A stretch of DNA of 14,647 nucleotides from Bacteroidota bacterium (GTDB lineage Bacteria > Bacteroidota > Bacteroidia > Chitinophagales > Chitinophagaceae): assembly GCA_023423015.1 (NCBI GenBank), contig JAFAGE010000423.1, positions 1 through 14,647 on the forward strand, written 5' to 3'. Positions within the stretch are counted from its first letter, which is position 1; the number at the start of each line of letters is the position of its first letter. Under the pieces are notes generated by a model. That model was not told the DNA's origin. It ran no database searches and worked only from the letters and a program-made list of their open reading frames with translations. Below are positions 5,957 through 14,625 of the stretch, piece by piece. The position numbers and the translations under genes are program-made.

Positions 5957-8900
5957 ATGCCAAAACTGACCATTCTTCGGTATTTCGTGCCCTTAACTTT
6001 TCTCCTCCTTTTCTCCTCAGTAGCATTTTCTCAAACAGGTGTTACCGGTAAAATTACTACCGCTAACGCAGAGCCTGTTGAGGGAGCCACTGTGCGTGCA
6101 AAAGGAACGAGCACGGCCGTTGTATCGGGTGCAGACGGAACCTTTTCCATTAGGGTTCCCGCAGGGGTTAATTCCCTGATTATCTCGTATGTAGGCTATG
6201 CAGAACAGGAAGTGTCCATTACTGATGGACCGATTACAGTTGTTCTGTCGGAGTCTACTTCTAATCTCAACGAAATCGTTGTGACCGGTTATTCGAGTCA
6301 GCAACGAAAAAACATCGTCGGCGCAGTTTCAACTGTAAAAGGCGAACAGCTGCAGGCAGTTCCTTCGGGTAACCCTGAGCAGCAACTTCAGGGCCGTGCC
6401 CCGGGTGTCACGGTGATCACTTCCGGTCAGCCGGGTACACCCAGCCAGGTGCGTATCCGCGGGTTCGGATCTTTCTCGGGCAACGAACCGCTCTACATTG
6501 TGGACGGAGTGCCCACTTTCAACATCGACTGGCTGAATGCCAACGATATCGATGCTACCACAGTGCTTAAAGACGCCGCCTCTGCATCTATATATGGTGC
6601 AAGAGCTTCTGCGGGCGTTATCCTCATTACCACGAAGAAAGGCAAGTATGGCGATGGCAAACTAAACCTCAAGTACGACCTGAGTTATGGTTGGTCAATT
6701 CCGGGTGACGGGCTCGACCTCCTTACCCCGCAACAACAGGCAGACCTTACCTGGCAGGCGCTGGCAGCGGCAAACCAGCCGTTAACCCACCCGCAGTATG
6801 GTAGTGGTGCTACCCCGGTGCTGCCTGATTACCTGAAAGCAGGTTCGTCTGCAGGTCTCTTTGAAGGCGATCCCGCCATTGACATGTCGCTTTATAACAC
6901 CAATTTCGACAAGGGTCCTATTTACCAGATCATCCGCGCCAATAAGGCCGGCACCGACTGGTATGATGCACTAACCAGTGTTCGTCCCATTCAGAACCAT
7001 ACACTCGGCTTCAGCGGCGGTAGCGAAAATGCACGTTACTATGCAGGTTTGAGCTACTACGATGAAAAAGGCGTGGTTCTCGCAACAAGATTGAAGAAAT
7101 ACGGACTTCGCCTGAACAGTGAATTCAAAGTGAAGGAAGGTATCCGCTTCGGCCAGAACTTCCAATACACATACAGGGAGAATCCGAGCCTGGGTGGCCC
7201 GGCAGGTGAGAACGACATCATGTTCGCTCTTACCATCAATCCCCTGATTCCGGTTTATGACGAAGGAGGCGGTTTTGCTGGTACAACTGCGCCAGGTTTC
7301 AATAACTCTACACAGCCTGTGGCCCGCAGAACCCGTGAACAAGGCAACAAAGGTTTTTCTTCACTCATCCAGGGTAATATTTATGGAGAGGTAGACTTCC
7401 TTCGCCACTTCACATTCAGAAGCAGCTTCGGAGGCATATTCAACATGTTTCAATTCCGCTTCCTCAGCCATCGTACCTACGAGAATTCTGAAAACGTAGG
7501 CAACTACACTTTCGGAGAAGGCTCGGGTAACAGCGCCGGATGGGTTTGGACAAACACCGTGCGTTATTCGCAGGAAATCGGTGAGCACAATATCAACTTT
7601 GTGGGTGGTATTGAAGCTATCGCCGATGGTTATGCGAGAGTTATCAATGGCCAGGGTTTAAATCCATTCAGCATCAGTCCACGGTATCTGACCATCACCA
7701 ATACAGACCCTGCAGGACGTGTGGTAACCAGCAACGGTCAACCGTTGACCAAACTTTATTCGCAGTTCGGTAAGGTTGACTATTCTTTTATGGATAGGTA
7801 CCTGCTCAGTGCTACGATCCGCCGCGACGGTGCATCCGTGTTCGGCGAAGAAGACAAGTATGGTATCTTCCCCGCTGTGTCTGCAGGATGGCGCATCACT
7901 TCCGAAGATTTTATGCAATCGGTAGGATGGGTAAGCGATCTGAAAATCCGCGGAGGTTGGGGTAAGATGGGTAACTCCCGCATCTCAACCGCAAATGGCG
8001 TAAGCTCTGCTGGTTCTCAGGCAATATTCGGTTATGATATTTCTGGTACCAATACAGGAACATCTCCAGGTATTGTTTTTACCGGAATCGGTAACCCATT
8101 GGCAAAATGGGAATCGAATACAACCATTAACGTAGGTTTTGATGGTACGTTCTTCAATAACCGCCTCGACGTAATCTTCGACTGGTATACCAGGGAAACA
8201 AAAGACCTCCTGTTCCAACAGGAAATCGCAGCCGTAATCGGTGGTGACGCACAGGCACCATTCGTGAATATCGGTTCGATGAAGAATACGGGTGTAGACG
8301 TAATGCTTACGTACAAAAGCCGGCCTGGTAACTTCCGCTTCGAAACCGATTTCATCTTTACTACATACAGAAACGAAATCACACGCGTTTCCGACATCAC
8401 CAATAACTTCGACGTAAGCTTCTCAGGAAGAATCGGTGGTGGTATTGTGCGCAACCAGGTAGGTCAGCCAGTATCTTCCTTCTTCGGATACCAGGTACTC
8501 GGTCTCTTCCAGGATGCCGACGAGGTGTCGAAACATGCTACGCAGGACGGTGCTGCTCCGGGTCGGTTTAAGTATGCCGATCTTAACGGTGACGGCACTA
8601 TCAACGACGCTGACCGCACATTCATAGGCAACCCGAACTCTGATTTTACGTATGGTTTAAATCTAAGGTTGTACTACAAGGCCTTCGAACTTGAGGCACT
8701 GTTCTACGGTACACAAGGCGGTGAAGCGCTGAACTTTACAAAATGGTTCACCGACTTCTATCCTTCGTTTGCCGGTATCGGAAAATCGTCGAGAGTGCTG
8801 AATGCATGGAGTCCTGATAATACGAACACAAATATTCCGAGGTTCGAAAACGTATCCAACTTCAGTACAAACGCGGTTCTCAACTCATACTATGTTGAAG

Positions 8901-9139
8901 ACGCTTCATACCTGAGGATGCGAAGCCTGAAACTCGGTTACAGCCTTCCGGAAAAACTACTTAACAGGGTGGGTGTTAGTACACTTAAAGTATTTGCTCA
9001 AACAACCAACTTGTTTACGCTGACCGGTTACGATGGAACGGATCCAGAAGTAAGTGGTGTTGATACCAATTTCGGTATTGACGTAGGAAACTATCCCGCT
9101 AACCGCCAGGTAATTCTTGGTTTAAGCTTAGGATTATAA
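5957..9139 (+). CDS. SusC/RagA family TonB-dependent outer-membrane transporter
   Basis: A 1060-residue protein, the normal size for the family. Order of parts: signal peptide (1-26, ending AFSQ); CarboxypepD_reg-like domain (about 28-98, with GYAEQEV); TonB box region NEIVVTGY (105-112); plug domain (about 113-230) with the SusC signatures EPLYIVDGVP (177-186) and SIYGARASAGVILITTKKGK (211-230); then a long beta-barrel. Near residue 875 is the Ca-binding-like loop DLNGDGTINDADR followed by GNPNSDFTYG, a usual SusC feature in the barrel. No STN domain precedes the plug, so it is not the type that signals directly to an anti-sigma factor. With its SusD partner it should import an oligosaccharide across the outer membrane using TonB energy. 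The SusD gene follows after 25 bases or less, so the two are one operon. Confidence 0.98.
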   Translation: MPKLTILRYFVPLTFLLLFSSVAFSQTGVTGKITTANAEPVEGATVRAKGTSTAVVSGADGTFSIRVPAGVNSLIISYVGYAEQEVSITDGPITVVLSESTSNLNEIVVTGYSSQQRKNIVGAVSTVKGEQLQAVPSGNPEQQLQGRAPGVTVITSGQPGTPSQVRIRGFGSFSGNEPLYIVDGVPTFNIDWLNANDIDATTVLKDAASASIYGARASAGVILITTKKGKYGDGKLNLKYDLSYGWSIPGDGLDLLTPQQQADLTWQALAAANQPLTHPQYGSGATPVLPDYLKAGSSAGLFEGDPAIDMSLYNTNFDKGPIYQIIRANKAGTDWYDALTSVRPIQNHTLGFSGGSENARYYAGLSYYDEKGVVLATRLKKYGLRLNSEFKVKEGIRFGQNFQYTYRENPSLGGPAGENDIMFALTINPLIPVYDEGGGFAGTTAPGFNNSTQPVARRTREQGNKGFSSLIQGNIYGEVDFLRHFTFRSSFGGIFNMFQFRFLSHRTYENSENVGNYTFGEGSGNSAGWVWTNTVRYSQEIGEHNINFVGGIEAIADGYARVINGQGLNPFSISPRYLTITNTDPAGRVVTSNGQPLTKLYSQFGKVDYSFMDRYLLSATIRRDGASVFGEEDKYGIFPAVSAGWRITSEDFMQSVGWVSDLKIRGGWGKMGNSRISTANGVSSAGSQAIFGYDISGTNTGTSPGIVFTGIGNPLAKWESNTTINVGFDGTFFNNRLDVIFDWYTRETKDLLFQQEIAAVIGGDAQAPFVNIGSMKNTGVDVMLTYKSRPGNFRFETDFIFTTYRNEITRVSDITNNFDVSFSGRIGGGIVRNQVGQPVSSFFGYQVLGLFQDADEVSKHATQDGAAPGRFKYADLNGDGTINDADRTFIGNPNSDFTYGLNLRLYYKAFELEALFYGTQGGEALNFTKWFTDFYPSFAGIGKSSRVLNAWSPDNTNTNIPRFENVSNFSTNAVLNSYYVEDASYLRMRSLKLGYSLPEKLLNRVGVSTLKVFAQTTNLFTLTGYDGTDPEVSGVDTNFGIDVGNYPANRQVILGLSLGL

Positions 9140-9164
9140 TTGTTTGACCGCAAATTTTAATTCA

Positions 9165-10928
9165 ATGCAAATGCTAAAAAATAAAATTAAATTCTTGTAT
9201 GCAGGGGCCACAGCTGCCATCCTGCTTTCGGGAATTGCCGCCTGTAATAAGGCGTTTCTCGACCAGGAAACAACTGGTCTGTTAACGGAAACAGAACTTC
9301 GTAGTAAGAAAGGAGCAGATCAGTTGCTCATTGCCGCTTATGCAGCCATCAAAGGTATCGGCTGGGAAGGCGGCGGCCAGAACTGGGTATATGGAAGTAT
9401 TGTGGGCCTCGAAGCCAACAAAGGTTCCGATGCCGGCGACCAGGCCGACATCAACCCGATTCAGCAATATTCAGCGCTTCCCGGTAATAACTACTTCAAC
9501 GTAAAATGGAGAGCAGTTTACGAAGGAATAGCGCGTACAAACGCTGCCATTCGCATCGCTTCTGCTTTGTCGGATGAAGATATCTCGGCAGAAGAAAAAA
9601 ACCAGATGATTGCCGAGGCACGGTTTCTTCGCGGATATTATCACATGGAAGCAAAGAAGATGTGGAACAACATACCATACATTAATGAGAATGTTAAGTA
9701 TGGCGAAACCACACTTGCCGATGTAGGCAACCAGACTGATGCCTGGCCCATGATTATGGAAGACTTCCAATTTGCAAGAACAACACTGACTGCAACAAAA
9801 TCGCAGGTGGGCAGGATCAACAAGTGGGCAGCTGACGCGTTTTATGCAAAAGCCCTGCTGTTCCAGCAGAAATATGCCGAAGCGCTTCCCATCTTCACCG
9901 ACGTTATCACAAATGGAGTTACCTCCGGTGGTATCAAATACGATCTCGCTCCATCCTTCCACGATCTGTTTAATGCAGAACGTGAAACCGTAAATGCAGT
10001 CCGCGCTGAAACAGTGCTGGCTTATGAAGCGTCGATTAACGATGGTTCGGGTGGACAAAATGCCAACTGGGAACAGATCCTTAACTTCCCGTATAATAAC
10101 GGTCCCGGTGGATGCTGCGGATTCTTCCAGCCTTCGTTCTCGTTTGTAAATGCGTTCAGAACAAACGCGGGTCTTCCGCTTCTCGATTACAGCTTTAATA
10201 GCCCAACCAACGAAGTGAAAAACGATATGGGTCTTGAATCTACAGACCCATTCACTCCTGATGCCGGCCCGCTTGATCCTCGTCTCGACTGGACAGTAGG
10301 TAGGAGAGGAATTCCATTTCTTGACTGGGGTGAGTATCCTGGTAAATCATGGATCCGTGATCAGGGTAATGGTGGTCCATATGCGCCAAAGAAAATGTCG
10401 TACTATGCCAGCCAGGCGGGTTCGTTCACTGATAATACCAGCTGGACAAGCGGTCTTACCTCAACCAACTACAAGCTCATGCGTTTTGCAGATGTGTTGT
10501 TGATGGCTGCAGAAGCTGAAATAGAAGCCGGATCAATCGCCAATGCATTAGGTTATGTGAATCGTGTACGTGCACGCGCTGCAGTTCCTTCAACCTGGGT
10601 AAAAACCGGTGGTGGAGCAGATGCTGCAAACTACCAGATCAGCCAGTATGCAAACTTCCCAGACCAGGATTATGCCAGGAGGGCTGTAAGAATGGAGCGC
10701 CTGCTTGAGCTTGGAATGGAAGGCCACCGCTTCTTCGACCTCGTAAGATGGGGTATTGCTGAGCAGGAAATTAATACCCTGCTTCCATATGAAAAGGCAA
10801 GACTTTCCGCCGCATATGGTACAGGTACTTTCCAGCCTAAGCACCGGTACTTCCCGATTCCTCAAAGGCAGATCGACCTTCAGCAGGAAAACGGAACATC
10901 TACGCTCGTTCAAAACGAAGGTTATTGA
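9165..10928 (+). CDS. SusD/RagB family glycan-binding outer-membrane lipoprotein
   Basis: The chosen ATG at 9165 gives 587 residues; the ATG at 9171 is equally possible, while an in-frame TTG at 9144 would only add a polar tail. The N-terminus is a lipoprotein signal ending in LSGIAAC, with the lipid-bearing Cys at residue 27. Family blocks are RTNAAIRIASAL and AEARFLRGYYHMEAKKMWNN in the TPR-like N-terminal half, and KLMRFADVLLMAAEAEIEAG, then ALGYVNRVRARA, MERLLELGMEGHRFFDLVRW and RYFPIPQRQIDL in the C-terminal half. It should sit as a lid on the SusC barrel at the cell surface and bind the oligosaccharide. A GCC pair within GPGGCCGFFQPS (near residue 315) is unusual at a loop where relatives usually have aromatic residues. 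The gene ends in TGA and is followed by a strong terminator. Confidence 0.97.
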   Translation: MQMLKNKIKFLYAGATAAILLSGIAACNKAFLDQETTGLLTETELRSKKGADQLLIAAYAAIKGIGWEGGGQNWVYGSIVGLEANKGSDAGDQADINPIQQYSALPGNNYFNVKWRAVYEGIARTNAAIRIASALSDEDISAEEKNQMIAEARFLRGYYHMEAKKMWNNIPYINENVKYGETTLADVGNQTDAWPMIMEDFQFARTTLTATKSQVGRINKWAADAFYAKALLFQQKYAEALPIFTDVITNGVTSGGIKYDLAPSFHDLFNAERETVNAVRAETVLAYEASINDGSGGQNANWEQILNFPYNNGPGGCCGFFQPSFSFVNAFRTNAGLPLLDYSFNSPTNEVKNDMGLESTDPFTPDAGPLDPRLDWTVGRRGIPFLDWGEYPGKSWIRDQGNGGPYAPKKMSYYASQAGSFTDNTSWTSGLTSTNYKLMRFADVLLMAAEAEIEAGSIANALGYVNRVRARAAVPSTWVKTGGGADAANYQISQYANFPDQDYARRAVRMERLLELGMEGHRFFDLVRWGIAEQEINTLLPYEKARLSAAYGTGTFQPKHRYFPIPQRQIDLQQENGTSTLVQNEGY

Positions 10929-10953
10929 TTTAAAAAAGTGTGGTGATTTATAT

Positions 10954-10985
10954 AAATGGCCGGATTTTATCCGGCCATTTTTTTT
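10954..10985 (+). terminator. Rho-independent terminator after SusD
   Basis: A perfect 12-base-pair stem, AAATGGCCGGAT (10954-10965) with ATCCGGCCATTT (10969-10980), closes a TTT loop, and T runs on from 10978 to 10985. It starts 25 bases after the SusD stop. It should end or attenuate the SusCD transcript, so the genes downstream are either read through at lower level or have their own promoter. Confidence 0.9.
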
Positions 10986-11042
10986 GTGTTGAAAAACCGA
11001 ATGAATTCAGGAGCTGAAGCAGTTTTCTTAATTTGCCCGGAC

Positions 11043-12518
11043 ATGAGATTCTGGCTGCCCTTGATTGCTCTTCTGTCTGTTGCATGCAACGGCAACAGAG
11101 AGCAAAAAGAAATTCGGGAAGGAAAAATGCTTGCTGAAAAACATTGCAGCGGTTGTCACCAGTTTCCTCAGCCGGAATTGCTCGATAAGAAAACATGGCT
11201 GAATCATGTGCTGCCGAAAATGGGTGGATTACTTGCCTTCAGGCATTTTGAGGGAGCAACCTACCTGGAGAACGATAATATGCCGCCGGTAATGAAGCCG
11301 CAAGAGTGGAAACAGATCATTCGGTATTACCTCACGTCTTCTCCCGATAGCTTAAGATCTGAAAATGCCTACATCAGCATAGACACATCGTTTACCATCT
11401 TTAAATATCAGGCTTCTCCGTTTCGAATTTCTCCTCCGCTTACAAGCGCAATAAAGATTCTGCCTCCAGTTGGAAACGTAATGTTTGCCGATGGTCTTTC
11501 GGGTAAATTATACAGACTGAATAACATGCAGGTTACTGATTCTTTGATGATGGAAACGGGAATTTCGCAGATAATTCCACGCGGGCAGGATTTATTGATT
11601 CTTTCGATGGGAGTGATGCATCCTTCCGATGTAAAAAATGGGCGACTAACGTTGCTCCGCGACGGATCGAAACAAATCATACTTGATTCATTGCAGCGGC
11701 CCGTTCACGCTTCTTTGGGTGACCTGAATGATGATGGACAAACGGATATTGTGATGTGTGAATTTGGAAACAATGCCGGCCAACTATCCTGGTTTGAAAA
11801 ACGCGCTGATAGTGGTTTCATCAAACATACATTGCGTCCTTTGCCGGGAGCAGTAAAAACAATTCTGCATGATTTTAATAACGATAATAGACCGGATATT
11901 CTGGCTTTGATGGCGCAAGGCGATGAAGGATTATTTATCTATTTCAATGAAGGCAACGGCAGGTTCCGGGAAGAAAATATTATAAGATTTTCGCCGGCAC
12001 ATGGTTCAGATTATTTCGAAATGACAGATGTGAACGGCGACAATCATCCTGATATTATTGTTACCAATGGCGACAATGGCGACTATCCGCCGATACTTAA
12101 GCCATATCACGGCATCCGGATATATCTCAACAATGGTAGAAATAAATTTGAAGAAAAAGTATTTCTGCAGATGAATGGTGCATACAAAGTAATTACGCAC
12201 GACTTTGATGCAGATGGTGATAAGGATCTTGCATCGATTGCCTACTTTCCTGATTACAATAACCGTCCGGAAGAAGCTTTTGTATATTGGCAGAATAATG
12301 GGAACCTGGATTTCAGGCCCTTCAGCATTCCGGCTGCTGCCTCAGGCCGCTGGTTGGTGATGGATGCGGCAGACGTGGACGACGATGGCGACGAAGACAT
12401 CGTGCTCGGCAGTGCAAAAATGGCTATGGGATCCATTCCGCAGGCGTTGCTAAAACGGTGGAGCGATGCCAGCCCTTCCGTCGTTTTGCTGGAAAACAAG
12501 ACAAAAAACGAAAAATGA
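11043..12518 (+). CDS. Lipoprotein with c-type cytochrome domain fused to FG-GAP/VCBS beta-propeller
   Basis: The ATG at 11043 gives 491 residues starting MRFWLPLIALLSVAC, a lipoprotein signal with Cys15. Longer in-frame starts at 10956 and 11001 would mask the signal, and 10956 lies in the terminator stem. Residues about 25-100 form a small class-I-like cytochrome domain: heme motif CSGCH (35-39) and a later NMPP (79-82) whose Met80 may be the axial ligand. The rest is a beta-propeller with five FG-GAP/VCBS calcium-loop motifs: DLNDDGQTDIV (227), DFNNDNRPDIL (278), DVNGDNHPDII (329), DFDADGDKDLA (388) and DVDDDGDEDIV (446), spaced about 50-58 residues. Location is periplasm or outer membrane. 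The family is known as a domain pairing but its role is not. An electron-transfer partner for a periplasmic sugar oxidation is possible; no dehydrogenase lies in the window. Confidence 0.9.
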   Translation: MRFWLPLIALLSVACNGNREQKEIREGKMLAEKHCSGCHQFPQPELLDKKTWLNHVLPKMGGLLAFRHFEGATYLENDNMPPVMKPQEWKQIIRYYLTSSPDSLRSENAYISIDTSFTIFKYQASPFRISPPLTSAIKILPPVGNVMFADGLSGKLYRLNNMQVTDSLMMETGISQIIPRGQDLLILSMGVMHPSDVKNGRLTLLRDGSKQIILDSLQRPVHASLGDLNDDGQTDIVMCEFGNNAGQLSWFEKRADSGFIKHTLRPLPGAVKTILHDFNNDNRPDILALMAQGDEGLFIYFNEGNGRFREENIIRFSPAHGSDYFEMTDVNGDNHPDIIVTNGDNGDYPPILKPYHGIRIYLNNGRNKFEEKVFLQMNGAYKVITHDFDADGDKDLASIAYFPDYNNRPEEAFVYWQNNGNLDFRPFSIPAAASGRWLVMDAADVDDDGDEDIVLGSAKMAMGSIPQALLKRWSDASPSVVLLENKTKNEK

Positions 12519-12583
12519 TTTCAAAGTCCGTTTTTAATTAGCTTTAAGCCGGTCTAATCAAAGACAACTGAACGAAAAAAAAC
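12519..12583 (+). promoter_or_regulatory. 65-base gap before the GH88-like gene
   Basis: This gap separates the cytochrome lipoprotein and the hydrolase genes. TAGCTTTA at 12539-12546 is one base off the Bacteroidota -7 consensus, but no TTG sits at the usual upstream distance. The last bases before the ATG are A-rich, as expected for a leader. The gap is long enough for a promoter, though cotranscription is equally possible. Confidence 0.25.
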
Positions 12584-13966
12584 ATGCTTGACATAAAGAC
12601 GCACTTAAATCCTGCTGACCTCACACACCTGATTTCGCGGTTCTGGAAACTTTCGGGAGAGAAAATTCTCGATATTGAAAACAACTATGATGTTTCGAAA
12701 GGAACTCCGGTTTATACAGTCGACGGGCGATATACAACTCGTGGCTGGACAGAATGGACACAAGGTTTTCAATTTGGCTCCGCTATTCTGCAATACGACG
12801 CAACCAACGATGAACAATTTTTGAACATTGGTCGTGAAAGTACCGTGAAGAAGATGGCCCCGCACATCAGCCATGTAGGTGTGCACGATCATGGATTCAA
12901 TAATGTGAGTACATACGGTAATCTTCTGCGGTTGATGAAGGAGAATAAAATTCCCTTTGATGCAGAGGAGAAAAATTTTTATGAACTCGCATTGAAAATA
13001 TCAGGTGCGGTGCAGGCCGCCCGCTGGTCGGTTACCAAAACAGGAGGTTTTATCTATTCATTCAATGGTCCACATTCTTTGTTTGTAGATACAGTCAGGT
13101 CAGTTCGAAGCCTTGTATTGAGTTACAAGCTGGGGCATATTTTTCAGGCAGAGAATGATGTTCGCGTGAGCCTTTTAGGTCGCGCATTGCAACATCTGCA
13201 TGCAACAGCTTCCTATTCGGTGTATTACGGCGAGGGCCGTGATGGTTACGATTTGAGAGGCCGCACTGCGCATGAAAGTGTATTTAACATGAACGATGGC
13301 CAATATCGTTGCCCTAATTCCCAGCAGGGGTTCAGCGGATTTACAACCTGGACGAGGGGGCTGGCCTGGGCGATATGCGGATTCGCAGAAGAGCTTGAAT
13401 TTTTGCATAGCTTATCGGAACAGGATCTCGACGCTTTTGGAGGACACACCAAAGTTGAAGCATGGATGCTCCGCGCTGCTGAAGCTACTTCTGATTTCTA
13501 TATTGAGAATACAACTACCGATGGCATTCCTTACTGGGATACCGGCGCGCCCGGTTTGCATAACTTGGGCGATTACCTGCAAAGGACTGCCGACCCATAC
13601 AATGCGCATGAGCCCGTTGATAGCTCAGCTGCCGCAATTGCTTCACAGGGATTATTGCGATTAGGGAGATACCTGCAACAAAAAGGTGAAAAAGAAAGAG
13701 GAGAGCGTTACTGGCAGGCAGGATTGACCGTTGTACAAACATTGCTGAACGAACCATATATCAGCACGCGTCAGGATCACCAGGGTTTGTTATTACATTC
13801 GGTTTATCACTGGCCAAACAGGTGGGATTTTGTTCCGCAGGGTTCCAAAGTAGCCAACAGCGAATCCAGCATGTGGGGCGATTATCACCTGCGCGAGGTT
13901 GTTCTTCACCTCGACAAGATCAACCGTGGAGAACCCTATTATACATTTTTTAATTGTGTTCAATGA
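12584..13966 (+). CDS. GH88-like unsaturated glucuronyl hydrolase, cytoplasmic
   Basis: The 460-residue protein looks like an (alpha/alpha)6-barrel glycoside hydrolase of family GH88. The family landmarks are HDHGF (101-105) with D102, matching the Asp88 position of the Bacillus unsaturated glucuronyl hydrolase, and FVDTVRS (167-173) with D169, matching Asp149. TTWTRGLAW (254-262) holds an R258/W262 pair with the same spacing as the substrate-carboxylate-binding Arg221/Trp225. DSSAAAIASQGL (346-357) and SESSMWGDYHLREV (426-439) close the pattern. These enzymes hydrate the 4,5-double bond of an unsaturated uronic acid at the non-reducing end of an oligosaccharide made by a polysaccharide lyase. 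The protein is longer than the roughly 380 residues of the classic enzyme, and no signal peptide is visible, so it should be cytoplasmic. Exact substrate is unknown. Its TGA stop overlaps the next start. Confidence 0.85.
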   Translation: MLDIKTHLNPADLTHLISRFWKLSGEKILDIENNYDVSKGTPVYTVDGRYTTRGWTEWTQGFQFGSAILQYDATNDEQFLNIGRESTVKKMAPHISHVGVHDHGFNNVSTYGNLLRLMKENKIPFDAEEKNFYELALKISGAVQAARWSVTKTGGFIYSFNGPHSLFVDTVRSVRSLVLSYKLGHIFQAENDVRVSLLGRALQHLHATASYSVYYGEGRDGYDLRGRTAHESVFNMNDGQYRCPNSQQGFSGFTTWTRGLAWAICGFAEELEFLHSLSEQDLDAFGGHTKVEAWMLRAAEATSDFYIENTTTDGIPYWDTGAPGLHNLGDYLQRTADPYNAHEPVDSSAAAIASQGLLRLGRYLQQKGEKERGERYWQAGLTVVQTLLNEPYISTRQDHQGLLLHSVYHWPNRWDFVPQGSKVANSESSMWGDYHLREVVLHLDKINRGEPYYTFFNCVQ

Positions 13967-14625
13967 GGGAGCTGACCGACCTCTCACGCTGCTGTGTACA
14001 TACAATAACTTTAAAACACTGGCCTATCGAAAAGCTGGCCTCGGAATTATCTGAGGCAGGAATCGGTGGTATTACTGTTTGGCGCGATGCTCTAACAGGC
14101 AGGGATATCCGAAAATCGGGCAACCTCCTGCGTGAACACAATCTTGAAATTGTATCGCTATGTCGCGGAGGTTTTTTTCCGTCGGCAGACGAACAACAAC
14201 GGAAAGCAGCAATTGCCGACAACATTCGCGCAATTGAAGAAGCTGCTGAACTCGGAGCTCCGATGCTTGTGCTTGTTTGCGGAGCGGCGTCCCGCCAGGC
14301 GCTTGAGATTTCACGCAACCAGGTCAGGGATGGCATCGAAGCCTGCCTGAAAACAGCAGAGAAGCACCAGGTAAAATTGACCATAGAGCCCTTGCATCCC
14401 ATGTATGCAGGCGATCGGTCGGCAATTAATACATTGCAGCAGGCAAATGAAATGGCGGAATATTTTCAATCTGCATACGTCGGTGTTGCCGTGGATGTAT
14501 ATCACCTCTGGTGGGATCCTGACCTGAAGCCTCAGATTGACCGATGTGCAAAGAATGGGAACTTATCTGCATTTCATATATGCGACTGGATGGTACCAAC
14601 CACCGATCTGCTGAATGATCGTTGA
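13963..14625 (+). CDS. Sugar phosphate isomerase/epimerase-like TIM barrel, truncated by in-frame TGA
   Basis: The ATG at 13963 overlaps the hydrolase stop in ATGA, a strong sign of translational coupling, and gives 220 residues. It is a xylose-isomerase-like TIM barrel (AP endonuclease family 2 fold), cytoplasmic, related to ketose 3-epimerases and sugar isomerases. Three of the four usual metal ligands can be placed: E142 in TIEPLHP, D178 in VDVYHLWWD and H205 in FHICDW. The fourth, a Glu near the C-terminus, is absent because translation stops at 14623-14625. Relatives are about 270-280 residues, and after the stop the same frame reads LMGEGTI, close to the family pattern LLNDRG-x-MG-x-G-x-I. 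The TGA thus replaces an expected Gly codon (GGA by one base change). As written, the product should be inactive. A sequencing error or readthrough cannot be excluded. Confidence 0.85.
   Translation: MRELTDLSRCCVHTITLKHWPIEKLASELSEAGIGGITVWRDALTGRDIRKSGNLLREHNLEIVSLCRGGFFPSADEQQRKAAIADNIRAIEEAAELGAPMLVLVCGAASRQALEISRNQVRDGIEACLKTAEKHQVKLTIEPLHPMYAGDRSAINTLQQANEMAEYFQSAYVGVAVDVYHLWWDPDLKPQIDRCAKNGNLSAFHICDWMVPTTDLLNDR

Noticed and set aside
9144..9164. TTG as start of the SusD gene
   Set aside because: It adds seven polar residues before an otherwise standard lipoprotein signal; ATG codons at 9165 and 9171 fit better.
10956..11042. Upstream starts (10956, 11001) for the cytochrome-propeller gene
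   Set aside because: 10956 lies inside the terminator stem and both starts would place extra residues before the lipoprotein signal that begins at 11043.
10926..14625. Genome-wide recoding of TGA as glycine
   Set aside because: SusD ends in TGA just before a strong terminator, the cytochrome gene ends in TGA followed by non-coding sequence, and the hydrolase ends in TGA overlapping the next ATG; only the isomerase TGA interrupts a conserved domain.
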